The notes under the pieces were generated by a model, which made no database searches, was not told the DNA's origin, and saw nothing but the letters and a program-made list of their open reading frames with translations. Of a stretch of DNA of 64,000 bases, positions 19,501-27,062 are shown piece after piece. Made by a program: the position numbers and the translations under genes. Origin of the DNA: Daejeonella sp. H1SJ63. Its GTDB lineage: Bacteria; Bacteroidota; Bacteroidia; Sphingobacteriales; Sphingobacteriaceae. The stretch covers positions 1 through 64,000 of the forward strand of contig NZ_JARKMZ010000039.1 of NCBI RefSeq assembly GCF_029360775.1, read 5' to 3'. Each line of letters opens with the position of its first letter. Position 1 is the first letter of the stretch.

Positions 19501-19808
19501 TGGATATCAGATTAACTCAGGAAATTTTCAAGGATTACGGAAAATCTAAAAACTCCTTCCTGTTTACTCTGGATATCATGAATTTCGGTAACCTGGTAAA
19601 CAGTAAATGGGGGAATATTGATTTCGTAAAATCAGCGGGTATTCTTGTACCTCAGAACGTTTCTTCACTTACTCCGGGAGGAACAACCAAACCAACTTTC
19701 TGGTTAAATACATTTAATAATAAACCGGTAGACTCAACTTTTGGAACTACGCAGACTTTTGCGTCAACGTACTACATGCAGTTTGGTTTCCGTTATAATT
19801 TCCTGTAA
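16512..19808 (+). CDS. TonB-dependent outer-membrane receptor (Oar-like)
   Basis: A 1098-residue outer-membrane transporter. It has a Sec signal peptide (MKKFLLSTLVGVLAAISLYAQ), a carboxypeptidase-regulatory-like beta-sandwich (about 27-110), a plug domain (about 130-230, with FTVDGSDFNNQFG), and a long beta-barrel ending FGFRYNFL with a C-terminal aromatic-hydrophobic end. It lacks the SusC signature and has no SusD partner, so it resembles the Oar/OmpA-related TonB group rather than a glycan importer. Substrate unknown. It is a single-gene unit with its own promoter box and a strong terminator. Confidence 0.93.
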   Translation: MKKFLLSTLVGVLAAISLYAQVTTSSLSGTIRDSKESLIGATIKATHQPTGTVYGSSSGIDGRFNIPNMRVGGPYVVVVSYIGYNSETFNDVQLKLGEPFVLNVTLNASGRELQEVVITAADPNSVLNANRTGSTTNISRALIQNVPTISRSVNDLTKFTPQANGASIGGGNYRQNNFTVDGSDFNNQFGIGSNLPAGGSPISIDAIEEVSVNVAPYDVRMSGFVGSAINAVTRSGRNNFFGNAFLGFRNEKYQGDKVAGNPITLQSMDVTQFALSLGGPIVKNKLFFFVNVDRAKEIRPGQARVAASASAPFGSNNNVARPTAGEMDMIRSYLINKYSYDPGIYQGYSNKSYNNKFLARLDWNISKDHRFNVRYNQVESATPSFISTSTGGTGFNFPNNGGRLAPGHLHFANSNYTQEANQYSLAAELNSSFGSKLSNTLRGSFTHQNDPRGSESDVFPLVDIMKDGTAFTTFGYEPFTYGNLRDVKTYSFTDNFTMSLGNHELTLGAQADFSTTQNGFQRFGTGYYRFNSWDDFVNGAKPNDYAITYSLSPGYAQAFPTFKFQQYSAYVQDVFKVGEKLNLTAGLRFELPTYPDVPEIKTHPLVAPLTFSGGQKYDTGLLPKERIMFSPRFGFNYDVKGDRSIQLRGGSGIFTTKVPFVWIVAQSGDAGLIQFTQAWNGQTNTPGPFDPNMRKYLPATPPAAGTSIPSTLSAMDPNFKFPQTWKSSLALDVKLPWGVIGTLEGIYNKDLNIANGINVNLVNPSPLNVSGYPDNRPMYPGANVDKFINKLTSTGQASATATGAFNPILLSNAKDGHSWFLTASLNKTFSKGLSGSLAYTRSEQKVLFDGNGDQLLNTWSLKPISNTANDPGLSYSSFNVPHRVVAGLSYRKEYFKNLGTSVSMFFEASHQGRFSYTYTTDFNRDGQTNDLIYIPKNASEITFVNRPASSATGGVAYTAQQQSDLFFAYIEQDDYLKKNKGKYAERNGGLMPWRNQMDIRLTQEIFKDYGKSKNSFLFTLDIMNFGNLVNSKWGNIDFVKSAGILVPQNVSSLTPGGTTKPTFWLNTFNNKPVDSTFGTTQTFASTYYMQFGFRYNFL

Positions 19809-19820
19809 GAACTAATCAAT

Positions 19821-19858
19821 AAAAAAAGACCTGATCCGAGTGGATCAGGTCTTTTTTT
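19821..19858 (+). terminator. Rho-independent terminator (bidirectional)
   Basis: Stem AGACCTGATCC / GGATCAGGTCT with a GAGT loop, flanked by A7 on the left and T7 on the right, so it can work from both strands. It separates the TonB receptor gene from the convergent purM. Confidence 0.93.
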
Positions 19859-19958
19859 ATTGACTTTATTCTGCTCAGCAGGAAAAGCAGATCGAAGGGG
19901 AATATGCAAAAAAGTCCTTCTGAATCAACTGAATAACTTTTTTGTGAATTAGCTTTGA

Positions 19959-21152
19959 TCAGTTATACACAAACTCCCCAAATTCAGAACGGATTGTCAC
20001 CTGTTTCTTATCTGAAGATTCAACCCGTCCGATAATTTGGGCGTCAACATTAAATTCCTTTGAAATTTTAATTATTTCGGAGGCAATGGCTTCAGGTATA
20101 TAGAATTCCATTCTGTGACCCATATTGAAAACTTTATACATTTCTTTCCATTCCGTTTTTGATTGTTCCTGTATCAGATGGAAAAGCGGGGGTACCGGGA
20201 GCATGTTATCTTTAATGATGTGAAGATTATCAATAAAATGCAGAATTTTTGTTTGTGCACCTCCGCTGCAATGAACCATTCCGTGTATTTCTGAACGGTG
20301 CAGATCAAGAATTCTTTTGATAATCGGGGCATAGGTACGGGTAGGTGAGAGTACCAGCTTGCCTGCAGTAATGTTCAGTGCTTCATTAAATTCTGTTGCC
20401 GGAATGCTGATTGTATCAGTTAATTTTTTTGAACCTGAAAATAATAGTTCATACGGTACAGCAGGATCATAACTTTCAGGATATTTTTCAGCAATGTATT
20501 TATGGAACACATCATGCCTGGCAGAAGTCAGACCATTCGATCCCATACCTCCGTTGTATTCCTGCTCATAGTTTGCTTTGCCATAAGACGACAGACCTAC
20601 GATGACATCGCCCGGACGTATTCTGTCATTAGAGATAATATCTGAACGCTTCATTCTGCAGGTTACAGTAGAATCGACAATAATTGTTCTTACTATATCG
20701 CCAACATCAGCTGTTTCACCCCCTGTTGAATAAATTCCAATACCAAGCTCTCTCAGTTCACTCAGAATTTCCTCAGTGCCATTAATTAGCTCTGCAATAA
20801 CCTCACCCGGCACAAGGTTTTTATTTCTTCCTATAGTAGATGAAAGCAGAATATTGTCAGTAGCACCTACGCATAGCAAATCATCAAGATTCATGATAAT
20901 TGCATCCTGAGCAATTCCTTTCCAGACAGACAGATCCCCTGTCTCTTTCCAGTAAACGTATGCTAATGAAGATTTAGTTCCTGCACCATCTGCATGCATA
21001 ATATTGCAGTAGGCTTCATCTGAACCTAAAATATCGGGGATGATCTTGCAAAAAGCCTTAGGGAAAATACCCTTGTCTATATTTTTGATGGCATTGTGCA
21101 CATCTTCTTTATCAGCAGAAACTCCGCGTAGGTTATATTTAAGGTCTGACAT
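19959..21152 (-). CDS. purM: phosphoribosylformylglycinamidine cyclo-ligase (AIR synthase)
   Basis: Purine biosynthesis enzyme that closes FGAM to AIR using ATP. It has 397 residues, longer than the E. coli enzyme (345) but usual for the Bacteroidota form. Motifs are HADGAGTKSSLAY (ATP/phosphate site), AIIMNLDDLLCVGA, STGGETADVGDIVRT, and the late GHRMEFYIPE with Asn-Met-Gly-His before the end. It is cytosolic. A TATTTTTG box (21158-21165, minus strand) lies only 6 bp before the ATG, which would make the mRNA nearly leaderless. Confidence 0.92.
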   Translation of the reverse strand: MSDLKYNLRGVSADKEDVHNAIKNIDKGIFPKAFCKIIPDILGSDEAYCNIMHADGAGTKSSLAYVYWKETGDLSVWKGIAQDAIIMNLDDLLCVGATDNILLSSTIGRNKNLVPGEVIAELINGTEEILSELRELGIGIYSTGGETADVGDIVRTIIVDSTVTCRMKRSDIISNDRIRPGDVIVGLSSYGKANYEQEYNGGMGSNGLTSARHDVFHKYIAEKYPESYDPAVPYELLFSGSKKLTDTISIPATEFNEALNITAGKLVLSPTRTYAPIIKRILDLHRSEIHGMVHCSGGAQTKILHFIDNLHIIKDNMLPVPPLFHLIQEQSKTEWKEMYKVFNMGHRMEFYIPEAIASEIIKISKEFNVDAQIIGRVESSDKKQVTIRSEFGEFVYN

Positions 21153-21218
21153 CGATGCAAAAATAGTACTTAGATACGAGATGTAATATAAAAGATATAA
21201 GATTTGGTATAAAACAAG

Positions 21219-21242
21219 AAAGTCCTGCCGAAGCAGGACTTT
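21219..21242 (-). terminator. terminator of glnN
   Basis: A 10-bp stem (AAAGTCCTGC and its complement) with a CGAA loop, 25 bp after the glnN stop. On the minus strand it is followed by CTTGTTTTAT, a modest T-rich tail. Confidence 0.8.
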
Positions 21243-21266
21243 GATTTAACATTATAATTATGGAGA

Positions 21267-23441
21267 TTATTTCATAAACAGCAGCTCTCTGAATTTTGGA
21301 AGAGGCCATTTTGAATCATCAACTAATTGCTCCAGTTTATCAACATGGTAGCGGATAGGCTCGAAATAAGATTTTACTTTTTCATCGTAAGCGATTGATT
21401 TTTCTCTTATATCTTCAATGTTATTAGCCTTTTTACGCTCATTTACCATTTCAATAACACTCTTTCTGATAAAGTTAACGTGTACAGAAATTTTCTTGAT
21501 GATTTCAAGCTGAGCATCATAAGTTTCTTCACCCAATCCAAGTTCTTTCAAGCCTTTTACGTTTTGGATAAGTGTAGTCTGGTAATTAATTGCAGTAGGA
21601 ATAATTACGTTGTCAGCCAGATCACCCATTACTCTGGCTTCAATCTGAAGTTTCTTGAAATATTCTTCAAGAAGGATCTCATGACGGGCATGTGATTCGC
21701 GTTTGCTGAATATTCCGGTTTCTTCGAATAATTTATCAGTTTTAGGATCAACTAAAATATCTAAAGCTTTTGGAGTGGTTTTGATATTAGACAGACCTCT
21801 CTTCGCTGCTTCCTGAGCCCATTCGTCGCTATATCCATTTCCTTCAAAGCGAATGTTTTTAGACTCTTTGATATAACGTTTGATTACCGTCATGATGGCC
21901 ACATCCTTTTTCTCGCCTTTTTTGATCAGTTTGTCGACCTCTGTTTTGAATTTAATTAACTGATCACCAACAATTGTATTAAGGATAGTCATTGGATTTG
22001 CAGAGTTTGCAGATGAACCAACAGCACGTAACTCAAACTTATTGCCGGTAAAGGCCATCGGAGAGGTTCTGTTACGATCAGTATTATCCAGTAATATATG
22101 AGGTATTTTTGGAATATTAGCCCATAATGATGGCTCCTGCTTCATTTTGGATGTCACTCTTGATGTTTCTATATCATCAAGAAGGTCATTCAACTGAGAT
22201 CCAAGGAACATGGAAATGATAGCCGGAGGAGCCTCATTTGCCCCAAGGCGGTGATCATTGTTTACAGAAGCAATTGATGCTCTTAAAAGATCTGCGTGTT
22301 CATAAACTGCTCTGATTGTATTTACAAAGAAGGTAAGGAACATCAGGTTGTTCTTCGGGGTCTTTCCAGGAGAAAGAAGGTTTTTTCCTGTATTTGTGAT
22401 TAAAGACCAGTTATTATGTTTTCCTGAACCATTAATACCTGCATATGGTTTCTCATGTAAAAGCACCTTGAAATTATGTCTTCTGGCAACTTTGTCCATC
22501 AAATCCATTAATAGTGAGTTATGGTCGATAGCAAGGTTCATTTCTTCATACAAAGGAGCACATTCAAACTGAGAAGGAGCAACCTCATTATGTCTTGTTT
22601 TTAATGGAATGCCGAGTTTTACAGATTCAGTTTCCAGATCCTGCATATAAGCGATCACACGATCAGGGATTGAACCAAAATAATGATCGTCTAACTGTTG
22701 ATTTTTTGCAGATAAATGTCCGAATAATGCTCTTCCTGTAAGGCTTAGGTCGGGTCTTGCATTAAATAATGCAAGATCTACCAGGAAATACTCCTGTTCA
22801 ATACCGAGAGAGCTGTTAACCTTCTCAATACTTTTATCAAAATACTGTGCAACTGCAACAGCTGCTTTATCCATAAAATGAATAGCCTTTAATAAAGGCG
22901 CTTTATAATCTAAAGCCTCACCGGTATAAGAAACGAATACGGTAGGAATACATAAAGTTGTTCCGGTAACAAATGCCGGAGACGATGGATCCCATGCAGT
23001 ATATCCGCGTGCCTCAAATGTGCTTCTTATTCCACCGTTAGGGAAACTTGAAGCATCCGGCTCCTGCTGAGCTAATGCATCACCCGAAAATTTTTCGATT
23101 CCCTGCCCATCTGATCCAGGCTCAAAGAAAGAATCATGCTTTTCAGCAGTGGTTCCTGTTAAAGGCTGAAACCAATGTGTATAGTGGGTAGCACCCTTGG
23201 CCATTGCCCATGATTTCATTGCTGTTGCAACCTGCTCAGAAATACCTCTGTCTATCGGACTTCCTGAATTAATAGATTCTATAATGCTGTTATAGGCCTC
23301 TTTCGATAAAGTGTCTTTCATCTTTTTTTGATCAAAGACATTGATACAATATAGTTCTGAAAGTTTGGATGGATGCGCTTTTACTTCAGGAGTAGTTCTT
23401 GAAAGCACTGCATTTAAAGCTTGAAATCTTAAAGATGACAT
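21267..23441 (-). CDS. glnN: glutamine synthetase type III
   Basis: Ammonia-assimilating enzyme joining glutamate and NH3 with ATP. At 724 residues it is the long GSIII (GlnN) form common in Bacteroidota and cyanobacteria, not the 450-residue GSI. Motifs are metal-binding LGIEQEYFLVD, RHNEVAPSQFECAP (glutamate/metal site), and the ATP region NGSGKHNNWS. A Lys-rich C-terminal helical part completes the dodecameric subunit. No nitrogen-regulator gene is adjacent. It is monocistronic, with its own terminator. Confidence 0.96.
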   Translation of the reverse strand: MSSLRFQALNAVLSRTTPEVKAHPSKLSELYCINVFDQKKMKDTLSKEAYNSIIESINSGSPIDRGISEQVATAMKSWAMAKGATHYTHWFQPLTGTTAEKHDSFFEPGSDGQGIEKFSGDALAQQEPDASSFPNGGIRSTFEARGYTAWDPSSPAFVTGTTLCIPTVFVSYTGEALDYKAPLLKAIHFMDKAAVAVAQYFDKSIEKVNSSLGIEQEYFLVDLALFNARPDLSLTGRALFGHLSAKNQQLDDHYFGSIPDRVIAYMQDLETESVKLGIPLKTRHNEVAPSQFECAPLYEEMNLAIDHNSLLMDLMDKVARRHNFKVLLHEKPYAGINGSGKHNNWSLITNTGKNLLSPGKTPKNNLMFLTFFVNTIRAVYEHADLLRASIASVNNDHRLGANEAPPAIISMFLGSQLNDLLDDIETSRVTSKMKQEPSLWANIPKIPHILLDNTDRNRTSPMAFTGNKFELRAVGSSANSANPMTILNTIVGDQLIKFKTEVDKLIKKGEKKDVAIMTVIKRYIKESKNIRFEGNGYSDEWAQEAAKRGLSNIKTTPKALDILVDPKTDKLFEETGIFSKRESHARHEILLEEYFKKLQIEARVMGDLADNVIIPTAINYQTTLIQNVKGLKELGLGEETYDAQLEIIKKISVHVNFIRKSVIEMVNERKKANNIEDIREKSIAYDEKVKSYFEPIRYHVDKLEQLVDDSKWPLPKFRELLFMK

Positions 23442-23885
23442 CGTTTTTCTGATTAATTTGTTAAAACTTTTGTAAAAATAGTACTAAAATGAATAAAACA
23501 AGAAATTTTTGTTTAAAAATGAGTTAAAATTTAAAAATGAGTCAATTTTTGTCTGTATTTTTAATGATAAATTGAAAATCGATCCGGATTTTCATTAAAA
23601 ATTGGAAATTGTTTCGTTTGTTCCTGAATTTTAATCGCAGATAGCAAGTTGGTATCCTGTATATAATTAAGCTGCCGGGCAGGCTTAGTATAAATAGGGT
23701 ATGTTTTATATCATACAGGGTTAATTAAAACAACATCTGTACAGATTTTCAGTCTTTTTTCTACTTTTGAGAAATCTCAGATTAATGCATTAGCCGGAAT
23801 CCCCAGGTGCTTTTTAAATAGATAGTATGCGACGAAAATTTGTCGCGATTGATGAGCATTTAATAATATTTCGATACAATTGAAT
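23442..23885. other. divergent intergenic region, 444 bp
   Basis: Holds the upstream regions of glnN and the VOC gene. No ORF or RNA gene is recognised. The one structured element is GCGAC...GTCGC at 23829-23846, a short imperfect palindrome about 40 bp before the VOC start that could be an operator. The glnN side is very AT-rich (23470-23600). Confidence 0.5.
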
Positions 23886-24272
23886 ATGAAACTTAAGAAA
23901 ATTCATCATATAGCTGTGATTTGTTCAGATTATACAGCTTCGAAGGTTTTTTATACTGAAATTTTGGGCTTAAAGATTATAAGTGAAGTGTACAGAGAGG
24001 AAAGGAAATCATTCAAGCTCGATCTGTCACTGAATGGAGATTACCAGATTGAATTGTTTTCATTTCCTGCATCACCACCCCGCCCTTCTTTTCCGGAAGC
24101 ATGTGGTCTCAGACATCTGGCATTTGAGATAGATGATATTAATTCTGCTGTTGCAGAATTGAAAATTAAGGGGATTCCAGTGGAAGCTGTCAGGACCGAT
24201 GAATATACTGGCAAAAAGTTTTTCTTTTTTTCTGATCCTGACGGACTGCCTATTGAATTATATGAAAGTTAA
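23886..24272 (+). CDS. VOC family protein (glyoxalase-like, YaeR type)
   Basis: A 128-residue vicinal-oxygen-chelate protein, two beta-alpha-beta3 modules. Likely metal ligands are His in IHHIAVICSDY, Glu in YQIELFSF, His in LRHLAFEID and Glu in GLPIELYE. The arrangement matches YaeR/GloA2-type proteins, whose substrate is uncertain; methylglyoxal-glutathione lyase activity should not be assumed. I chose the ATG at 23886 over a TTG two codons upstream. The stop overlaps the trmN6 start (TAATG), so the two are translationally coupled. Confidence 0.88.
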   Translation: MKLKKIHHIAVICSDYTASKVFYTEILGLKIISEVYREERKSFKLDLSLNGDYQIELFSFPASPPRPSFPEACGLRHLAFEIDDINSAVAELKIKGIPVEAVRTDEYTGKKFFFFSDPDGLPIELYES

Positions 24273-24985
24273 TGTCGGATATTTTTCATTTTAAGCAATT
24301 TAGCATCAATCAGAAAAACTGTGCGATGAAAGTAAATACAGATGGTGTTTTACTTGCTGTATTATGCAATTCATTCAAGCCTTCCAGAATTCTGGATATC
24401 GGAACAGGTACCGGCCTGATTTCGTTAATGCTGGCGCAAAGATTTGATCACGCAAAGATTGATGCCGTGGAAATAGATGAATCAGCTGCAGCGACTGCCG
24501 GGATGAATTTCGGAAATTCAAAATTTTCATCAAATCTTAAAATTATTAGCTCTTCGATCGGGGATTATTTTATGAACAGCAATGAAAGTTATGATATGAT
24601 TGTATCTAACCCTCCGTTTTTTATTAATTCATTAAGATCAGATAGTCCGAAGAAGGATGTGGCAAGGCATACAGATATTGATTTTTTTGAAACTATTCTG
24701 AATAGTTCTGAATCTCATTTAACAGAGAATGGATCCTTGTGGTTGATTTTACCTTTGGATACTTCTCAAATGATAAAAATGATAAAAACTTCAAAGGGGT
24801 CTATCAGGCTTCAAAATGAAATATTGATCAGCTCATTTTCAGATTCAGTACCCCACAGAAGTGTATTAAAATTTGGTTTTGGAGGTGCTGAAGCCTTAGT
24901 ACAAAATTTTGTGATTTATGAGAAACAGGGGGTGTATTCAAATGAATATCGTGAACTTTTAAGCGATTTTTTCACAATTTTCTGA
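24272..24985 (+). CDS. trmN6: tRNA1(Val) (adenine(37)-N6)-methyltransferase
   Basis: SAM-dependent methyltransferase of the YfiC/TrmN6 family, 237 residues, which modifies A37 of tRNA-Val. The SAM-binding motif I is LDIGTGTGLISLMLAQR and the catalytic N6-adenine motif is SNPPFF. The N-terminal FHFKQFSINQKNCAMKVNTDG, with the VNTDG variant of the family, supports the assignment over other Class I enzymes. It starts on the stop codon of the VOC gene and is followed 4 bp later by a phosphodiesterase gene: a compact operon. Confidence 0.9.
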   Translation: MSDIFHFKQFSINQKNCAMKVNTDGVLLAVLCNSFKPSRILDIGTGTGLISLMLAQRFDHAKIDAVEIDESAAATAGMNFGNSKFSSNLKIISSSIGDYFMNSNESYDMIVSNPPFFINSLRSDSPKKDVARHTDIDFFETILNSSESHLTENGSLWLILPLDTSQMIKMIKTSKGSIRLQNEILISSFSDSVPHRSVLKFGFGGAEALVQNFVIYEKQGVYSNEYRELLSDFFTIF

Positions 24986-24989
24986 GTAT

Positions 24990-25484
24990 ATGACTCGTAT
25001 AGGATTGATATCGGATACACACGGATTCCTTGATGATGCTGTTTTTAGCCATTTTGATAAATGTGATGAGATCTGGCATGCTGGTGATTTTGGCACCATT
25101 GAACTTGCAGACAAGCTGAGTGCATTTAAGCCACTAAAAGGGGTGTATGGTAATATAGATGGCCGGGATATAAGATTGGCTTTTCCTGAGAATCTCAGAT
25201 TCACCTGCGAGGCAACTGATGTTTGGATAACTCATATCGGCGGTTATCCCGGAAAGTATGACCTGCGGATACGTGAGGAGATCAATCGCAATCCACCTGC
25301 CTTATTTATCTCCGGACATTCGCATATACTTAAAGTAATGTATGATAAAAAATTGCATTGTTTACACTTAAATCCTGGAGCAGCCGGAATGCAGGGGTGG
25401 CAAAAAGTTCGTACATTGCTTAGATTTTGCATTTCAGAAGAAAAAATTCATACCTTAGAAGCCATAGAATTGGCAATAAGATAA
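24990..25484 (+). CDS. YfcE/MJ0936-type metallophosphoesterase
   Basis: A 164-residue calcineurin-like phosphodiesterase. The dimetal motifs are all present: ISDTHGF (D-x-H), WHAGDFG (GD), YGNIDGRD (GNxD), ISGHSH (GHxH), and the trailing LNPGAAG. Family members hydrolyse phosphodiesters in vitro with manganese; the physiological substrate is unknown. It has no signal peptide. It begins 4 bp after trmN6 and is followed 21 bp later by fbp on the same strand. Confidence 0.9.
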   Translation: MTRIGLISDTHGFLDDAVFSHFDKCDEIWHAGDFGTIELADKLSAFKPLKGVYGNIDGRDIRLAFPENLRFTCEATDVWITHIGGYPGKYDLRIREEINRNPPALFISGHSHILKVMYDKKLHCLHLNPGAAGMQGWQKVRTLLRFCISEEKIHTLEAIELAIR

Positions 25485-25505
25485 TGTATAAAGTACACTA
25501 AGTAT

Positions 25506-26576
25506 ATGCAGGGCGTTTTAACACTGGGACAATTTATTATTGAGAAGCAAAGTGACTTCCCATATGCAAAAGGAGAGTTATCCAGATTATTAAGAGATAT
25601 AGGAATCGCCGCAAAAATTGTAAACCGGGAGGTGAATAAAGCGGGTCTGATGGATATTCTTGGAGATGTTGGTACGATTAATATACAGGGTGAATCTCAG
25701 AAGAAATTAGATGTTTTTGCCAATGAGCAGTTTATTTCAGCTTTGAAGAGCGGGGGGGAGTGTTGTATTGTTGCGTCGGAGGAGAATGATGATTTTGTTT
25801 ATATTGATGGTGAAGTCTCCAAAAATGCTAAATATATCGTCGCTATTGATCCCCTGGATGGATCATCAAATATTGATGTTAATGTTGCTGTGGGTACTAT
25901 CTTTTCTATTTACAGACGTAAATCTGTTAATGGGAAAGCCAATCTTTCAGATGTACTTCAGAAAGGCACAGAGCAGGTTGCTGCAGGTTATGTGATATAC
26001 GGATCTTCAACCATGCTGGTATATACCACAGGAAAAGGGGTAAATGGTTTCACTCTTGATCCTTCAATCGGAGAGTTCTGCCTTTCTCATCCAAAGATGA
26101 AAATTCCGCAGGACGGTACGATTTATTCAATAAATGAAGGGAATTATGTTCATTTTCCTGATGGAGTGAAAAAATATCTGAAGTATTGTCAGGTTGAAGA
26201 TAATAAAACTTCAAGGCCATATACGTCCCGTTATATTGGTTCAATGGTTGCGGATATTCATCGTAATATGATTAAGGGAGGAATTTTTATCTATCCAACT
26301 ACGTCCAGCGCTCCAAATGGAAAGCTTCGCCTTGTTTATGAATGTAATCCGATGGCCTTTATTATAGAGCAGGCGGGAGGGCGTGCTACCGACGGATTTG
26401 AAAGAATTCTTAATAAAGACGTAAGCTCTCTTCACCAGCGTTCAGCAATATTTATTGGTTCAGAGAATATGGTACTGAAAGTAGAAGAGCTGATGCAGGA
26501 ATATTCATCTCAAAGTCCCGAGCAGAAAGCAGAAGCCAGACTTGAAAATTTAGGTATAGTTGGCGGAGTTGATTAG
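25506..26576 (+). CDS. fbp: fructose-1,6-bisphosphatase class I
   Basis: Gluconeogenic phosphatase removing the 1-phosphate of fructose-1,6-bisphosphate, 356 residues. Class I motifs are the acidic metal site [17 protein letters not shown] with the preceding VASEEND, the sugar-binding [14 protein letters not shown], and [20 protein letters not shown]. It is last in the VOC-trmN6-phosphodiesterase-fbp run. Its stop overlaps the stop of the convergent rnhA by 4 bp, so no room exists for a separate terminator. Confidence 0.96.
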   Translation: MQGVLTLGQFIIEKQSDFPYAKGELSRLLRDIGIAAKIVNREVNKAGLMDILGDVGTINIQGESQKKLDVFANEQFISALKSGGECCIVASEENDDFVYIDGEVSKNAKYIVAIDPLDGSSNIDVNVAVGTIFSIYRRKSVNGKANLSDVLQKGTEQVAAGYVIYGSSTMLVYTTGKGVNGFTLDPSIGEFCLSHPKMKIPQDGTIYSINEGNYVHFPDGVKKYLKYCQVEDNKTSRPYTSRYIGSMVADIHRNMIKGGIFIYPTTSSAPNGKLRLVYECNPMAFIIEQAGGRATDGFERILNKDVSSLHQRSAIFIGSENMVLKVEELMQEYSSQSPEQKAEARLENLGIVGGVD

Positions 26577-27040
26577 ATATTAAGTTTCAATTCCTCTCTT
26601 TCAAAATAAGTATCAATCAGCAAATCTTTTTTTTGTGCTGCCATAACAGCCAGCTCGTCACAGCGTTCATTTTCAGGATGGCCATTATGGCCTTTTACCC
26701 ATGTAAAGCGAACCTGATGTAATTTATACACATCCAGAAACCTTAGCCAGAGATCCTTGTTCTTTTTATTTTTAAAGCCTGTTTTTAGCCAGTTGAATAA
26801 CCATTTTTTTTCAACTGAATCTATGATGTATTTAGAATCCGAAAAAATCATAATCTGCTGACCGGCCAGCTTTATGCTCTCAAGTCCGCAAATTACCGCC
26901 ATCAGCTCCATTCTGTTATTGGTAGTTTTACGGTAGCCCTCCGACAATTCCTTATAATGCTTACCTGAACGTAGTATTACTCCATAACCACCCGGACCCG
27001 GATTGCCGCTTGATGCCCCGTCAGTAAATATTTCTATCAT
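26573..27040 (-). CDS. rnhA: ribonuclease HI
   Basis: Cuts the RNA of RNA-DNA hybrids (primers, R-loops). It has 155 residues, the standard single-domain length. The carboxylate tetrad is complete: Asp in [13 protein letters not shown], Glu in [12 protein letters not shown], Asp in [12 protein letters not shown], and Asp in NERCDELA, with the catalytic His in [11 protein letters not shown]. It lies 22 bp downstream of the P-type ATPase gene on the same strand and may be co-transcribed. Confidence 0.96.
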   Translation of the reverse strand: MIEIFTDGASSGNPGPGGYGVILRSGKHYKELSEGYRKTTNNRMELMAVICGLESIKLAGQQIMIFSDSKYIIDSVEKKWLFNWLKTGFKNKKNKDLWLRFLDVYKLHQVRFTWVKGHNGHPENERCDELAVMAAQKKDLLIDTYFEREELKLNI

Positions 27041-27062
27041 GAAAAATGCATTTATGGCGCAA

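Noticed and set aside
23829-23846. Riboswitch or structured leader before the VOC gene
   Set aside because: Only a 5-bp imperfect palindrome is visible, too small for any known riboswitch fold. Kept as a possible operator only.
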